From NCBI GenBank assembly GCA_963971285.1, contig OZ020261.1:2976001-3040000 (forward strand): a DNA stretch of 64,000 nucleotides, read 5' to 3'. Made by a program: the position numbers and the translations under genes. Under the pieces are notes generated by a model. That model saw nothing but the letters and a program-made list of their open reading frames with translations. It ran no database searches and was not told the origin of the DNA. This stretch comes from Astropecten irregularis (taxonomy: Eukaryota > Echinodermata > Asteroidea > Paxillosida > Astropectinidae). Positions 1-12,100 of this stretch are shown one piece after another (within the stretch, counting starts at the first letter, position 1; the number at the start of each line of letters is the position of its first letter).

Positions 1-2085
1 ACTCGGAAGTGCAAACTCACAAAGGTAGCGCTATGAGGGTGCATTGAAGCAGCAAGCCACGGCTCGGCAGAGCAGCAGTAGCGTAATCCTATAACAGCAC
101 AGGCTAGCGTACGCACAAAAGAGTTGCAAACAAAAGCGCACGATCAGCTTCACGTAGAACAGAGCACGCGCGTTGACGAGCGACCAAGTCTCGAAACGGC
201 GAAGCGTCTCCAGGGTAACTCTGACGGTACCTGTTCAATCAACCGTAAATCTAGGCCTCACACTTTGACACACATAGGCCTAATGCCTCAACATTATCAA
301 ATACACGAAGGGTAGTGAAAGTAATGAGAAAATAATTTCACTATTGAATACACGGTGTTTCCTTTGGATGAAATTTCAAAGGTCGGTTCAAATGGGCAAA
401 CACTATGTTTTTCCCTCCCGGACAAGCCCCCAAATGTCACGACTGCCCCCTGTTTTGGCTCAGTGTGACTTCACCGGTTCATAGGTTTGGCCCCCTAAAC
501 TCCGTGTATACAAATAGGAAATAATCATCAAGTGAAACTTTCTTAAGTTTTAAGTTATTAATTACCAAACACTAAACAATTCTATTTAAAACAATTAAAC
601 ATTCACAGAAGAAACAAATTAACGAACAAATTTGGACTACTCAAGTAATACTTGTGATATTCACTGTAGGTCTAAGGAATTACTGTATCTATAAACATGC
701 ATGGATAATACTAATAGATAATTAAAGGAATATTGTTTGCTCGTAATTAGCGGTCAATAACTAATTAGGTTAAATCGATTATGTTGCACAATAAGCTTAA
801 AGTAATCCTACACTAATAATAACATTAATTATTCAAGTCAAAGTTAAATCACCTTAAATTACAATAATTTAAGTTACCTATGCTAAGCCGGCAATATATT
901 TAACAAATTAAAGGGCCCACCGTAAATACGGATTTCTTTGTTGTTGTAGTTGTCACACTCCTGTGGAGGTGTATATTGTTCTCTAGTCCGGTATAGCCTG
1001 GATGTGTGCAGCACTAGCCGGAACCTCAGAGTAGGCCCCAGGAGAATGGCTTCCCTTGGCACGCTTATGGTTGGTGTTGGCGTCGCCTGGTAGGTGCTGC
1101 TGGTCCTCCGGTAGTGGTCACGGGCCTGTCTGCCTCGGACAACCGGTGTTTTAGTAATAGGCTTGGAATTCTTTCCGCAGGCTTGGACTTGAGTTTACTC
1201 AGGCTTTCTTGTATAGCCTATGATGCCATCTGAAATTATATATGTATATAATGTATATATAAACAGAGAATGAATCATGGCTAATAAGGTTTCAACGATC
1301 CTAATATTCAGCCCTGATTGAAATAATAAAAATATAATACTGTAGTTCAATCTCGAGATTAATGTTTCAGGAAAAGTACATGTTTATCGTGTTAAACAAA
1401 TAAAGTTGATTTTGGATAAACTTACTGACGTTCTCCATTAGTTTAACATAAACGTAAAACATTCTCAAGTACATGTATCATATCACTTTCGATAAACAGC
1501 AAAACAATAATTTAGTTCAAGAAAACTCTAAGATCAAAATCCCAAACTTACGGTCTGGTGGCAGATCAATGTCGAGATCTCCTGAAGAGCATCGCCGATT
1601 CAAGACTTGGCCTCTCGAGGCTTTTTGGCGATAATTTAGCTCATAAAGTTCAGGCAAGCTTGCTTTTAGCGTTTTGCGTTGCGTCTGCTTTTAAATTCGC
1701 GGGACGCGGATCACATGACCCTTCTTAAACTACAGTTACAAGGACGCAAGAAAAGAAAAGAATCACGAGACCATGGCAAAGAGGACAATGGATAACTTAT
1801 GAATTATTTATTAGGGTTTACAACTAGGTTTAGGTACGGGTTAGTCGAACATAACAAACGCACGGACAGTACGTGACAATAGACGTGTTACAAATACACA
1901 TGTAGCTACTCTGTTGCTGGGACAACGTTGACAGTCTGGCAGGAATACTGTAATTTAAAGGTAGTATCAAACTTTGGTAAGAAACCAACACAAATGTTTG
2001 GTAGAAACCTACCGTTAAAATGTTTCCGCCAGGAATGGTGTATTTATCTAGAAATGAGTAAAACAACGACTGAAAATCTTTTTGA
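1..2085. other. AT-rich stretch, no recognisable gene
   Basis: I read both strands and found no domain motif. The short open frames at 124-315, 1,830-2,066 (minus) and 1,928-2,215 are compositionally random and match no family I know. Two less AT-rich strips, about 950-1,190 and 1,540-1,740, could be old LTR or UTR sequence, but there is no repeat partner in the window to prove it. Confidence 0.5.
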
Positions 2086-2089
2086 TCTT

Positions 2090-3715
2090 TTAAAAGAAAT
2101 ATGCCGAATAGTGTCGGCGCAAGGACGCATCCCTTGCTTATCTCCGTTCTGGATGCTGAAGGAGCCGTCGAAAACCACAGTGCCCTTCATGTCGTGGAAA
2201 GACCTGATGCCCTAAGGCAGTCTCGATGAGGAGCTGGTCTTAGCGAGGATTGTTGATAAGGCCGTTTCTTGCTGACCAGATCGAAAATCTTTGTCAGGTC
2301 AATGAAAGCCACGAAGAGCGGCTGTCTCCTGCTCTCTGCATTTCTCCTGCAGTTATCTGATGGAGAAGACCATATCGATGGTAGACCTGCCAGCGCGAAA
2401 AACACTGGATAGACCTTTTCTCCTTGTAGTATCTTCAGTATAACCCGGGCGAACAGTTTTCCAACAACACCGAGGAGGGAGATGCCGCGGTAGTTGTTGA
2501 AATCGCTTCTCGCCTTTCGCGTCACCTTTTGTTTACGATCATCTGTCTTGTTTTGGGGACCTTTCCTTCTTTCCAGCAGAGGCATATAGGACACCGTGTA
2601 GTTCTGTAATGATGGTCTTCAGCACTCGAGTGCTTCTGCAATGGATGCCATCATTTTCAGGAGTTTTGCAGCTTTGCTGCAGGCACTCCATGGCGTTTAG
2701 AGCTAAACCTTGCTACAGGCAGTCTGAAAAATGTGCATCTTCCTCCCACCGTAGGGCAGGCTTTGAATGCACCCAGGCGTTCCGCTTCTCCTCGATGACA
2801 GGCCTCAGTTCTTCAGCGTGGGTATAAAACCAGTCTTGCCAGTCTTTTTGCCAAAGGTGTTGATGGCGGCATTGTGGACGGTGTCCCTGAAGTGCTCCAA
2901 TCTATTCTTTGTTGTCAATGAGCCTGGACAGGGATTCCTCCAGGGCGGCTTCGAAATTACTAAACCTTCCTTGGTTGCCCGTACCTTGCTTGACATTACA
3001 ATCGACCACAGTTGCCGTCCACGCTCTGATGTGTGCGGTTGAGTCTGGATGTTTGGTACACTGGGACGCCTGGTGAGGATCAGGGGGCCGATTTCATCAT
3101 CGGAAAATTGGTACGCAAAGTACCTATCGGTTTTCCGTGTTGCGATGGATTTGGGATTAAGCGATGATCTCAAAGCGTTAGTGAAATCGGCCCCATGTCT
3201 GGTTGATGCCAATGCTTGGACCGGAGGAGACTCTGTTGGGGCTTGGTGTTGAATAAGGTGTTGGTGACATAGGTTATGGGTTGCAGCGAAGCTCTAGCAG
3301 GCGCTCTCCATTTTCGTTGATCTTCTCAGTACCGAACTTCCTAAGACATGTAGATCAGGAGTTGTGGTCAGCAACCGTTCTAGCATTGAGGTCGCGGAGG
3401 AGGAACAAGAACTCGGGGAAGTAATCTACAGCTGTGCTGAGTTTGTTGTAGAATTTGTCTTTAGCATCAGCCAGCAGATGAGGTACGTTGGGGTATAAGA
3501 ACTAATCAATTTGTTTGTCCGACTGGGGTGTTCAGCTTCTTTCGCTTGGTTCATTTCTGTAGGTGGGATGATGGACCCCAGCAGGCTGTTCCTGACAGCA
3601 AACCCTACCCCGTTGCTCTCTATGTGCGTCTGTGGGCTTTCCTTGCCAAACAATCTGTGAAACCTGGTGTCATGATTCTCACATTTCAAGCTTAAGGGCC
3701 GACGTTTCTTTGTAT
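2090..3715 (-). pseudogene. Family A LINE remnant (endonuclease to RT), decayed
   Basis: This is the minus-strand remnant of a non-LTR retrotransposon, which would copy its RNA into DNA at a nicked target. The endonuclease part is at about 3,420-3,690, with the family-like string GVGFAVRNSLLGSIIPPTE. A linker at about 2,810-3,060 holds LILTRRPSVPN and EHFRDTVHNAAINTFGKK. The RT part at 2,187-2,594 shows NNYRGISLLGVVGKLFARVI and the motif A region FVAFIDLTKIFDLVS. Past 2,187 the string HDMKGTVVFDGS continues in another frame. The frame changes repeatedly and has stops, so no protein can be made. The same family recurs at 5.5, 7.4, 13.1, 17.2, 27.1, 31.9 and 45.8 kb. RTE/CR1-like placement is from remembered family features. 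Confidence 0.75.
3084..3194. mobile_element. 111-bp MITE inside the LINE endonuclease region
   Basis: The stretch begins GGGGCCGATTTCA and ends with its reverse complement TGAAATCGGCCCC, giving 13-bp perfect terminal inverted repeats around about 85 bp of non-coding DNA. It interrupts family A LINE coding sequence (minus strand) just before the residues LILTRRPSVPN. The minus-strand flanks are atg and ctg, possibly a decayed 3-bp target duplication. It is too short to code, so it must have been moved by a transposase made elsewhere. The superfamily is not assignable. Confidence 0.55.
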
Positions 3716-4047
3716 TACTCTTGTTTTTGGTTAACGATACGCTTGTCTGTTTTCAGCCCCACGCAACCCAGTGGGGCTAACGGACTGTGGCAAGGCAGCA
3801 CCCTACTGGATGGGGATTGCACAGCTTCAGGAGGGCGGTAGCTGCCCAATAGGGTCGTAAGCAGCCTCTTGACGTCCTGCTGTACGCAAATTGAACGCAG
3901 GACTTATAACCGGTGACTGCTTGCTTCCCGTGTTTTGTGTAGCGAAGCTGGAGTGACATTTGTAGTGTGTATGGGCCTGGGTAAGTGAATGAAGAAGACA
4001 GGCAGCGGGTCTCCTCTCTCCACGCCGCTGGAAAAATCCAATTGAAA

Positions 4048-4193
4048 GGCAGAAGCCAGTACGCATGGTTCCAGAAAGGCAGAAGCCAGTACGCATGGTT
4101 CCAGAAAGGCAGAAGCCAGTACGCATGGTTCCAGAAATGTAGAAGCCAGTACGCATGGTTCCAGAAAGGCAGAAGCCAGTACGCATGGTTCCA
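4048..4193. repeat. 30-bp minisatellite, five copies
   Basis: Five head-to-tail copies of a 30-bp unit starting ggcagaagccagtacgcatg. Copies 1-3 are identical, copy 4 differs at its first bases (tgt for ggc) and copy 5 is cut at its end. The period is a multiple of three, so both strands stay open across it and give repeating decapeptides (for example GRSQYAWFQK on the plus strand). That is an effect of the period, not evidence of a protein. Confidence 0.9.
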
Positions 4194-4199
4194 ATGGCG

Positions 4200-5494
4200 T
4201 CGGTGGAGTTGTCAGGATGAAGGCTGCATACAACAATAGCGGTCTTGGGGACTCTGACTCCGGTGTGGCGGTCTCAGCTGACTCCCCGTCTCAGCTGTCT
4301 CCCCTGACAGTTCAGTCCGACACGTGCACGGTCTCCTTGGTCTCCCTTGCTGAGATGTCCCCCCATGATTACGGTAACTATCGCACAGTACCGTGCCTCA
4401 TATAGCGAGAGATTAGTTGATGTTATTATTTATTCAATAATTACATGTACTTTAATGAAGTATTCTTTTGGATACGTAGAGTGAGCATTCTCTGGCGAAT
4501 ATTCGTCAATTTATATAAGGGTCTAAAGGTCCAATTTAAGGCAAATAGCACTTCGTCCTACATCTTCAACCTTTTGATCTCGAACTCTTAAACCAAACCA
4601 ACACCCCCCCCCCCCCCATTTCTTTCCCCATTCCTGTTTTCTCTCCCCCTTCTTTCTGTTTCTTCCCTTATTCACCCCTCCCCTTTCCTTGACCTCCATG
4701 TCTTTAGGTTAAAACCCCTGGTTCAGCTAGTGTTTTTGTAGCGTGTCCATTCCTTTCCTGTAGTATTTTGTAATAAATCACAGAAGCAATGCGTGGCCTT
4801 CAAAAGAAGGAAAAAACCTGTTGTGTTGTGAAGCATTGAATGCACAGCTCGACCACAGCTCAGTACACCACTTAAACGGACGACTTTACCGTTGTTGTGC
4901 GCAGAGATAGCATGACGTATTGGTACTATATTTAGTAAGGGAGACAGCTGAGACCGCCACACCGGATATTCGGTCAGGGATTCCCTTAGCCTTGTAGTCG
5001 AGCTACTTGCCCACTGGTGGGGGTTGACTAAGATTGACGAGCACAACCCGCCCGGGTTTAAAATCAAATGTGTCCTCCTAGGCAGACTGCCGGCCCAGGC
5101 TAAACAAGTTCCATCTATCTGGGTTTGAAATCAGAGTACCATGAGACCGGAACGGGGTAACGACACAAATACTTTCTGCCCCTGTTTCCTCTCATGTGTG
5201 ATAAGTCACATTCTGATATGCCCGGCTCATGCATTCATGCATCCCCCTTTACCGATTCACGCTACCCCGTCGTGCGTGCGTGGCTGGCAGGATCACCTGC
5301 GGAGCTGTCCGTTGCTGAGCTGTCCAAAATCGGACATTCGGCCGAGTTGGGAATTGAAGATGATAATGCACAGTCATCAGCGGCCCCTCCTCTGGATTTT
5401 CACACGATGTTCCTTCGGACCAGGAGGGATCACTAGATGCAGGCAGCCTGGGCCTTTCTTTATAATGAAACTCAGCTCCGCTTAGTCCATCATC
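4200..5494. other. No gene recognised; pyrimidine-rich tract
   Basis: No family motif is visible on either strand. About 4,604-4,700 is a nearly pure C/T tract that opens with a run of 14 or so C residues, a slippage-prone simple sequence. The open frames at 4,723-5,067 (minus) and 5,141-5,485 lack any recognisable domain and are probably chance. Confidence 0.5.
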
Positions 5495-6400
5495 ATCAGT
5501 CCATCTAAGTCCATCACTGGAGGTTGTCTACTTTGCATGGGTCCGTCTGTGACTGTAAAGTCCAATGCGGGCCCCGAAGAACCTTCCGGAGATCGCGCAG
5601 AGGAGAACTTTGGTCCAGGTGCTGCGGCGGAATTGTCCCTGGCCTGAAAGGCTGCAACACCCCGGGTAGTGGCTCCTCGCCACGGGCCCTTGTCCCTAGC
5701 AAGGTTTTCTCAAGACTTGATGTCAATGTCAAGGTTTGAGAGGGAGGCTTTGAGTGAGTCCTTGAAGCGTTTGCGAGGCCACCGGCAGGTGAGGTGGAAC
5801 TGGTTCAGCTTCCTGGCATTTTGGCGGTACACTGTCCATGACTCACTGGCATATAGCAGTGTGGGGAGACACATGCTTTGTAGACTTTCAGCTTTGTGTT
5901 GATGCTGAGACCCTTACGGTCCCATACATTTGTGCCTAGTCTGCCAAAGGTCGCACTTGCTTTTGCCAGCCTGCTACTGATCTCATCGTCTATGTGGACA
6001 GATCTGGAGAGGGTGCTGCCAAGGTATGTTAACTTGTCCACCGCTTTGGAGGGGCTGGCCATTGGACAGTGACAATCGGGGGAGCTTATTCTTTCCCTGG
6101 GGCAGGCTGAAACATGACTTCCGTTTTCTTTATGCTGATTTGCAGCCGAAAGTCGTCACAGGCGCCTGAGAACTTGTTGACGCAGTTCTGGATCTCAGTC
6201 AAGGAGTGCGCATTAAGGGCACAATTGTCTGCAAAGATCACATACATGGTCTTCTTTGACTTTTGTCTTGGCCTGGAGGCTTCGAAGGTTGAATAATCTG
6301 CCATCGGTGCGATAGCGGATGGGGATGCCAACCTAACCGTCCTTGAAGGCGTCCAAGAACATGGCTGAGAAGAGCATGCTGAAAAGGGTGGGGACAGAAC
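5495..6400 (-). pseudogene. Family A LINE remnant, RT C-terminus to 3' end
   Basis: On the minus strand this runs from just after RT motif B to the element's 3' end. Visible pieces, in several frames, are the palm region around DNCALNAHSLTEIQNCVNKF, the string ISIKKTEVMFQPAPGKE, LTYLGSTLSRSVHIDDEISS (5,805-6,062), and a degraded C-terminal zinc finger. The 3' end is marked by a short TGATGATGATGG run at 5,495-5,506, the sort of simple-repeat tail these LINEs have. It is not functional: there are multiple frame changes. It joins directly to a piece of a different LINE at about 6,400. Confidence 0.75.
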
Positions 6401-6825
6401 ACCATACTCCATAATAGTGGCAGTTGACTTCACTCCATTGATGTTCACGTGTGACTCTCGTCCCATGAGATAGGATTTCAGCCAGCTTAATGCACCATAG
6501 TCATCGTGAAGCCTTGTGATCAAAATGTTATGGTCTAAGGTGTCAAAAGCAGATGACATGTCCAACGACAGCAAAATGACACACGATCATTGAGAGCACA
6601 AAGAATATCGTTCTGGAGACTCACTAAAGCAGTCTCAGTACTCTTATATGCAGATTGTCTTTGGTCTCATCAATGTGAAGCTTTGTTAAAACGACTCTTT
6701 CGAGATGCTTGGCAAGGGTTCTGATGTTTGAGATAGGCCTGTAGTTTCTAAAGTAATTTTTGTCAAGACCCTTCTTTTTAAGTACAGGCACCACTGATGC
6801 AACTCCAAGACATTGCGGGAATTCA
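6400..6825 (-). pseudogene. CR1-like LINE RT fragment embedded in a family A LINE
   Basis: Minus strand, about 426 bp. It reads as RT motifs of a different LINE lineage: LGVASVVPVLKK near 6,810, then motif A as LSLDMSSAFDTLDHNILITR (6,574 downward) and LSWLKSYLMGRESHVNINGV. This style ('SAFDTxDHxIL…LxSYLxGR') is typical of CR1/L2-like elements and unlike the 'FIDLTKAFDLVS' style of the sequence on both sides. The right junction follows KIGCPDRFITKV (family A); the left junction lies in RT motif B, where family A sequence resumes with LFSMLFSAMFLDAF in another frame. Confidence 0.65.
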
Positions 6826-7310
6826 CCTTGGTGATGAACCTATCCGGGCAGCCAATCTTTGACATTATTTTCCACAACCCTTCACGACTGACGGTGTCAA
6901 AGGCCTTCGTTTAAGTCCACAAAGGTACTTCTGGAGCTGCCGCGCTGCAAAGACCCTGTCGATCCAGCCCTGAACCCGCACTGGCTCTCTGGAAGGAGGT
7001 CCTGCTCAAGGTGCATTAGCAGGCGATTCAGGACACGGTCAAAGACAGTAGAGAAATACCTCGGTGGTTGTCGCAGCACTGCCGGTTGCCCTTTTTCTTG
7101 TACAGCTGGACAATGGACGCGTCCTTGAAGTCCTGCTTGATGGTCTCTTCGTGCCACATCTTCTGGAAGAGCTCTATAAGCTTGGACACAAGGTGCGGGC
7201 TGCCAGCCTTGTAAACCTCCGCTGATTGAGGGGCGGTTGAGGACGTTCTCAAAGTCTTCCGCCCACCTGTCTAAGAGTGTGGTACCATCATCTGCAAGTC
7301 CTGGGTATGA
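6825..7310 (-). pseudogene. Family A LINE remnant, linker and RT N-terminal half
   Basis: Minus strand, this continues the element of 5,495-6,400 on the 5' side of the CR1-like piece. Frames carry DGTTLLDRWAEDFENVLNRP (about 7,300), VYKAGSPHLVSKLIELFQKM, DFKDASIVQLYKKKGNRQCC (7,028-7,252), then LLPESQCGFRAGS and LWKIMSKIGCPDRF. These are the motif 0 to motif A region of the RT. Frameshifts break it into at least three frames. Its 5' end abuts the plus-strand LINE remnant that follows, with about 130 bp between them. Confidence 0.75.
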
Positions 7311-7439
7311 CGTTAAACTGCATCCAGACGACTGCTTTATTACGTCGTTGTGGTGCGGCCTCCCTGCCGCCTTGCGGATGGAGACACTGCAACCATGCTA
7401 TGGGTTAAAATAGCACCGGTGACTGCCGACAACTGGTTT

Positions 7440-9115
7440 ATCCTTCGGGCTGGGTCTCATCTTAACGGAGGCTTCACGCCGGTCGGCTGCGCTCCTGTCC
7501 GTGGCAGTCACGTGCTCCTTGAGGGACCTGACAGTCGCAGCGGGCAGGAGGGAGCGAGTGGGGGGAGGGCTGCACAAGCTCCTCCTACTATACCTTGTGC
7601 AGGCTGACCCGCAGTAGGCTGACTCGCTGCGGCGATGGGTGAGCGGCGGTGGGGGCAGGCAGAGGGTGCTGCTGGAAGCCTCTAGTCGTGAACCCGCACG
7701 CTGGCGGTGCTGTACAAGATGGTCGTAACCAAAGCACTGCTGCATGGGAGGGCGTCCTTGGACACCACTGTGTTGGTGCGGAAAATTCTAACGGGACACT
7801 CCTACTCAGTCTCTGTGCTTTCCACGGGCTAGTCATTACGAACACACTATTCGAACAAGGGTGTCGCGTAAGACTACGTGGATGCACCCCCGTTCAGGCC
7901 ACTGGCATCTCCTGGACTATGCAGTTGTGCGGCAGCGGGACCGGAGGGATGTTCATCTGACAAGGTCCGTTCGTCATACAACTGCCTGGTCTGACCATCG
8001 GCTAGTGAGGGTGAATACCGAGATGCAAATTCCACCAAAGATACGCATGAAATCCACCAGAGCACCGCGTCTCGACATCACGAAGCTCAAGGGCTCAGAA
8101 TATCGCTCACTTCTATAGCAGCAGATCTCCCTGGAGCTTCAGGCGCAGAGTACCAAGATCGAGGCTGCCCCAGATGCTGAGACTGAGTGGAAACTTCTAC
8201 AGGCAGCCACTCGGAAGGGTGCAGAAGTGGCTCTGGGCAAGCGGCGTCTCGATCGCAATGATTGGTTCGATCATTGCGATCTAACGATCCACCCGATTTT
8301 GAACGAGCTGCATGATGCACACCTGGATTGGATGAACGACAAGAGCAATCAGTCGAAGCACGACCGGTACCGCCGGGCGAGATCGACAGCGCAGTCAAAA
8401 ATCCGTAGGATGAAGGATGACTGGTGGGTCGACCGGGCCAGGTTGCTGCAGGAGGCAGCCGACCGACACGACGTTCGCGGTTTTTACCAAGAGCTGAAGG
8501 CTGTACATGGTCCCAGTTTTAATGGTGCTGCAGCGATCAAGGATGCCAGTGGGAACGCGCTGCTGACTGAACCAAATGCGATTGTGCAACGCTGGGCTGA
8601 GCACTTTGAACAGGTGTGGAACAGGACTTTGGCCATTGATGATGCTGCACTGGAAGACATACCGCAGCAACCAGCGCTCGAAGCGCTCGCCTCCCCAATC
8701 CAGCTGAAGGAGGTACATGTCGCCATCAAGACACTGAAGAATGGTAAGTAGGTACGTAGGTCCCGATCTGGTGGACGGACTGCACCATCTTTTCAACACC
8801 ATCTGGACAGGCCGAGGCGGTTCCGCAAGACTTTAAGAACGCCATCATTATACATCTGTTCAAGCGCAAGGGTGAACGGGGCGGACTGCAATTAACCATC
8901 GTGGGATCGCACTGCTCTGCATTGCTGGTAAAATTCTGGCAAGGATGATAAACAGCAGAATCTCCAAACTGGCTGAGAGCCTTCAACCAGAGAGACAATG
9001 CGGGTACAGGGCCAAGCGTGGTACTGTTGACATGATATTCGCCTTTCGATAGCTGCAAGAGAAATGCAGGGAGGAACCACCAGGACCTCTATCTGGTGTT
9101 CGTAGATCTTTTGGA
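7440..9115 (+). pseudogene. Family A LINE remnant, endonuclease C-terminus to RT start
   Basis: Plus strand. The endonuclease end is seen as WEGVLGHHCVGAENSNG and LCAFHGLVITNTLFEQ (7,740-7,860), then HPRSGHWHLLDYAVVRQRDR and TTAWSDHRLVRVNTEMQ (7,880-8,040). The linker is the longest frame, 174 codons at 8,227-8,751, with RRMKDDWWVDRARLLQEAAD and IVQRWAEHFEQVWNRTLAID. RT begins after a stop and frameshift (KNAIIIHLFKRKGERGG at about 8,840; later AKRGTVDMIF) and is cut near 9,115 right at motif A. The 3' truncation at a point where the RT is incomplete is unusual for target-primed insertions and suggests deletion. Confidence 0.75.
8251..8281. repeat. Perfect 12-bp hairpin
   Basis: Arms gatcgcaatgat and atcattgcgatc are exact reverse complements around a 7-nt loop. 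It lies inside the linker frame of the family A LINE, so it is either coincidence or a small local inversion duplication. Confidence 0.7.
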
Positions 9116-12100
9116 AAGTGAAGAACGAACAATTCTAACGAATTATTGCTATTATAAAGTTGTTTTATTCCCTTATTCCCCTTATCGTACCCCAGTCACA
9201 GCAAGAAACCCTAACCATTATTTTTAAAATCTACCGTTTTCTACCGAATCACTGGTTGAGCTACATGGCACTATGCTGGTGTGTGAATAAGGGTATATTT
9301 GTTACTTTGGTAGTCTTGAAACATTTGAAATATTTTTGCCTGAAACCATTCTTTGGTTTTTAAGAACAATTAAGTAAGTTTTTTAATTTTTTATTTAGAT
9401 TCAAGATGTCCGATTGAGATCAAATGTTGGTCAGTTTAATAAGTAGATGCCTATGTTGCGAAAAACCGAATTCACGTCACCCCTTTTCAACGTCACCATT
9501 TTTGTCCAAAGCCTCTCACCGTTATCTTTTATCCAAATTGTCTTTGGTCATTGGTTTCGCTCTGAATAAATACAACATTTCGTGTAGAACAAAAAATTGA
9601 TAAAGAAACCTCTTTCTACTGTAACCAAGAGGGGACTCAAGGTAAAAGGAAAACAGGTGGTAAGTTTTCTTTCAGGTCAGACAAATATAGTGCGGTTTAA
9701 ATTGAGTTCAATAATATGTTTTTTTTTACAAGAGTAAACAAGGCTACGATAGGTGGGAGTCTGCATAGAGAAATTAACAAGATATATGAATTATTCATTG
9801 ATTGTAAAGAATCTGTGCACAACACAGAAATTCAATGCAATAATTATTTGAATACGGCCATAGTTACCGGTCCATCAATGTCGACGACTATTATCTATGG
9901 TGTCCTAAAAAGGTCACGTGTAATGCATGTGTACCGCTGTGTGATGTGTGTCTATCACTGCGCGAAGTGTATCCGTCACAGTGCGAAGTGTATGTCTACA
10001 GCGCGAAGTGTATGTCTTTCACAGCGTGATGTGTATCCGTCACCGCGCGAAGTGTGTGCCATGGATAGAGTCCCCTCAACTTTTGCCAACCCCTCTGCTG
10101 TCTGTGGTATATTCCATTGGGCGTGTTACCAATGATAGAGGTTGCCGTATACCCTTCCAGAGGTGCACCGCACTATAAATGAACTTTCCATTGACTTAAG
10201 TGTAAAATCCCTGAACTTCACAGTAATTCAAAAAGCCTCATCCAGGAGTCTCTCAGTTTTTTTGTGCAATACTGCAAATGGTAGTTGGAACCTTCATCTA
10301 CCCAATTCTCTTCAATTTTTGGTTTGTCAGCCGATTAATTTTTTTGATAATTGCCCCAAGGAACACCCCAGAAATGTCCCTTTTTTCTGTATTCGACTTG
10401 CTACTAGCTTTCATGAAGCAACCATCCACGTTCATAACAATAGGGCCCGATTTAAACCAAAATTTCTCAGTCTCCACAACAGGCTGAAGCACTGGACCCT
10501 CAGGTTGTGATCATGTTATAATTACATAATAATTATATAAATTGCACGACCCCCAAATTGCATATTTAAAAAACATTTGAGAGTACACACAATATGATAA
10601 TAAATTATTCAAGTATGGCCAACAGTTATCTAAAATGGTTCACAACTTCGACTCAGTCTTTTGATATTTATCTAACAGGACTGTAATAAGCAGAGTCGAG
10701 TCACTGACGGCTAAATTTGGAGAACTGGCATTTCGACTAGATGTGGCCAATTCTGAAGGATTTTGGTTTTCTATTAAATTATTTAGAAGTATTTGAAAGT
10801 GAAAATCACAATATAGCAACAATGAAGTGACCTTATTTATTTCTTCCAAAACGATTTGCAAAGGTTCCTTGACTCTTTTTAACTAATACATTTCGCCCCT
10901 TATAACAGGTATTAATTGGATGATCTTCAAAATGCGACCAAGCTGACCGATAGTGTGCGACTTGGTAAGTAAGGCCATTCTCTAAACCCCCACCCCCTCC
11001 CCTCCCCAATTACAGCATTTTTGGGCTTGGATTCCTGATTGAATAACTTACTTCATTTTGGATTTACTGGATACTTTTGATAAAAATAGAAAATGGCATT
11101 CGTTGCTTTGCAGCGTTGTTTTTCTAAATAAACTGTAGCGTCCCAAAACAAATTTAACGTCCGAAATATAAATACATGTACAATTTCTAGCAAGGAAATC
11201 GGATCTAAAAAGGCTCATTTCTCGGCGGCGCAAAAAAAATTGTTTCGGACGGTTCAACACAATCTTGGTCATACAAAATTTTGTTCAAGCTTACCCAAGT
11301 CGTAGCAGTGGTAAAAAAATTTTATCGCGAAATATCTTCAAATGATGGAAGTCAAAACGTGTTTTTCCCAGACAGAATTTCAGCGTGCCAAAAAAGTACA
11401 CAAGAGCAACAATTTGTAATTAAAGGATGTGTACAATGTTGGTAAAGGTCACAGAACAGCGCGCACACTTTGTCTGATCTAGCATGAACATGAAATCATA
11501 ATCCTGTGAAAATTGTGGGGTCAATTGGACGGAACATCTGAGAATACTCCATTTTTCTTATTGATAAAAAAGGAAGGATAGAATATAGAAATATTAGGCG
11601 GAAATATTTAACGGCAGTGTTTCTAAAAGCATTTTTTTCAATGACTTTAAATTGAGTCATTTTCCCTTGTGGTTAATTTGACAAATATAGAAATGTTACA
11701 CTTTCACTCTTCTTTTATTATCCAATTCAAGCCGTCTAAATTGCTTAAAAAGTTCCTTCTGTAATTCAACAAGTGGATTGGAACAAGTTTTTAATTCTAA
11801 TCTGTGAATCTTTTTTTTTTTTAGCTTATCATTGATCTTCAAAAGCAACCTTTGTTTCAGATGTGCGATGCCCTCCTGCGCCACCTTTCTAATGCAGTCT
11901 TCTTGCGCATGATATACATTAATTTCACGCTGTGAATAATTTAATGCGCGCCCCCAGGTGTCATATGTCATGGCGACCATGCGTATCTCGCACCGAAACC
12001 ACACTATTGGACTCGTAGTTGCATTTCATTATTGCCGGATCTTTCTCAAAGGGCTTAGAAGAAAACGCGCCAGGCCACGCTCCTAACTTCATTCAATTAA

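Noticed and set aside
1..1800. A host gene promoter or 5' exon
   Set aside because: No open frame with protein-like composition, no splice pattern and no CpG-rich block that stands out clearly.
3827..4239. Overlapping open frames on both strands with decapeptide repeats
   Set aside because: They are produced by a 30-bp minisatellite whose period is a multiple of three; frames on both strands stay open together.
8395..8802. Minus-strand 135-codon frame opposite the LINE linker
   Set aside because: Shadow of the plus-strand LINE coding sequence; no motif of its own.
9935..10065. CRISPR-like short repeats
   Set aside because: Units are degenerate and contiguous without unique spacers, and the DNA is clearly eukaryotic.
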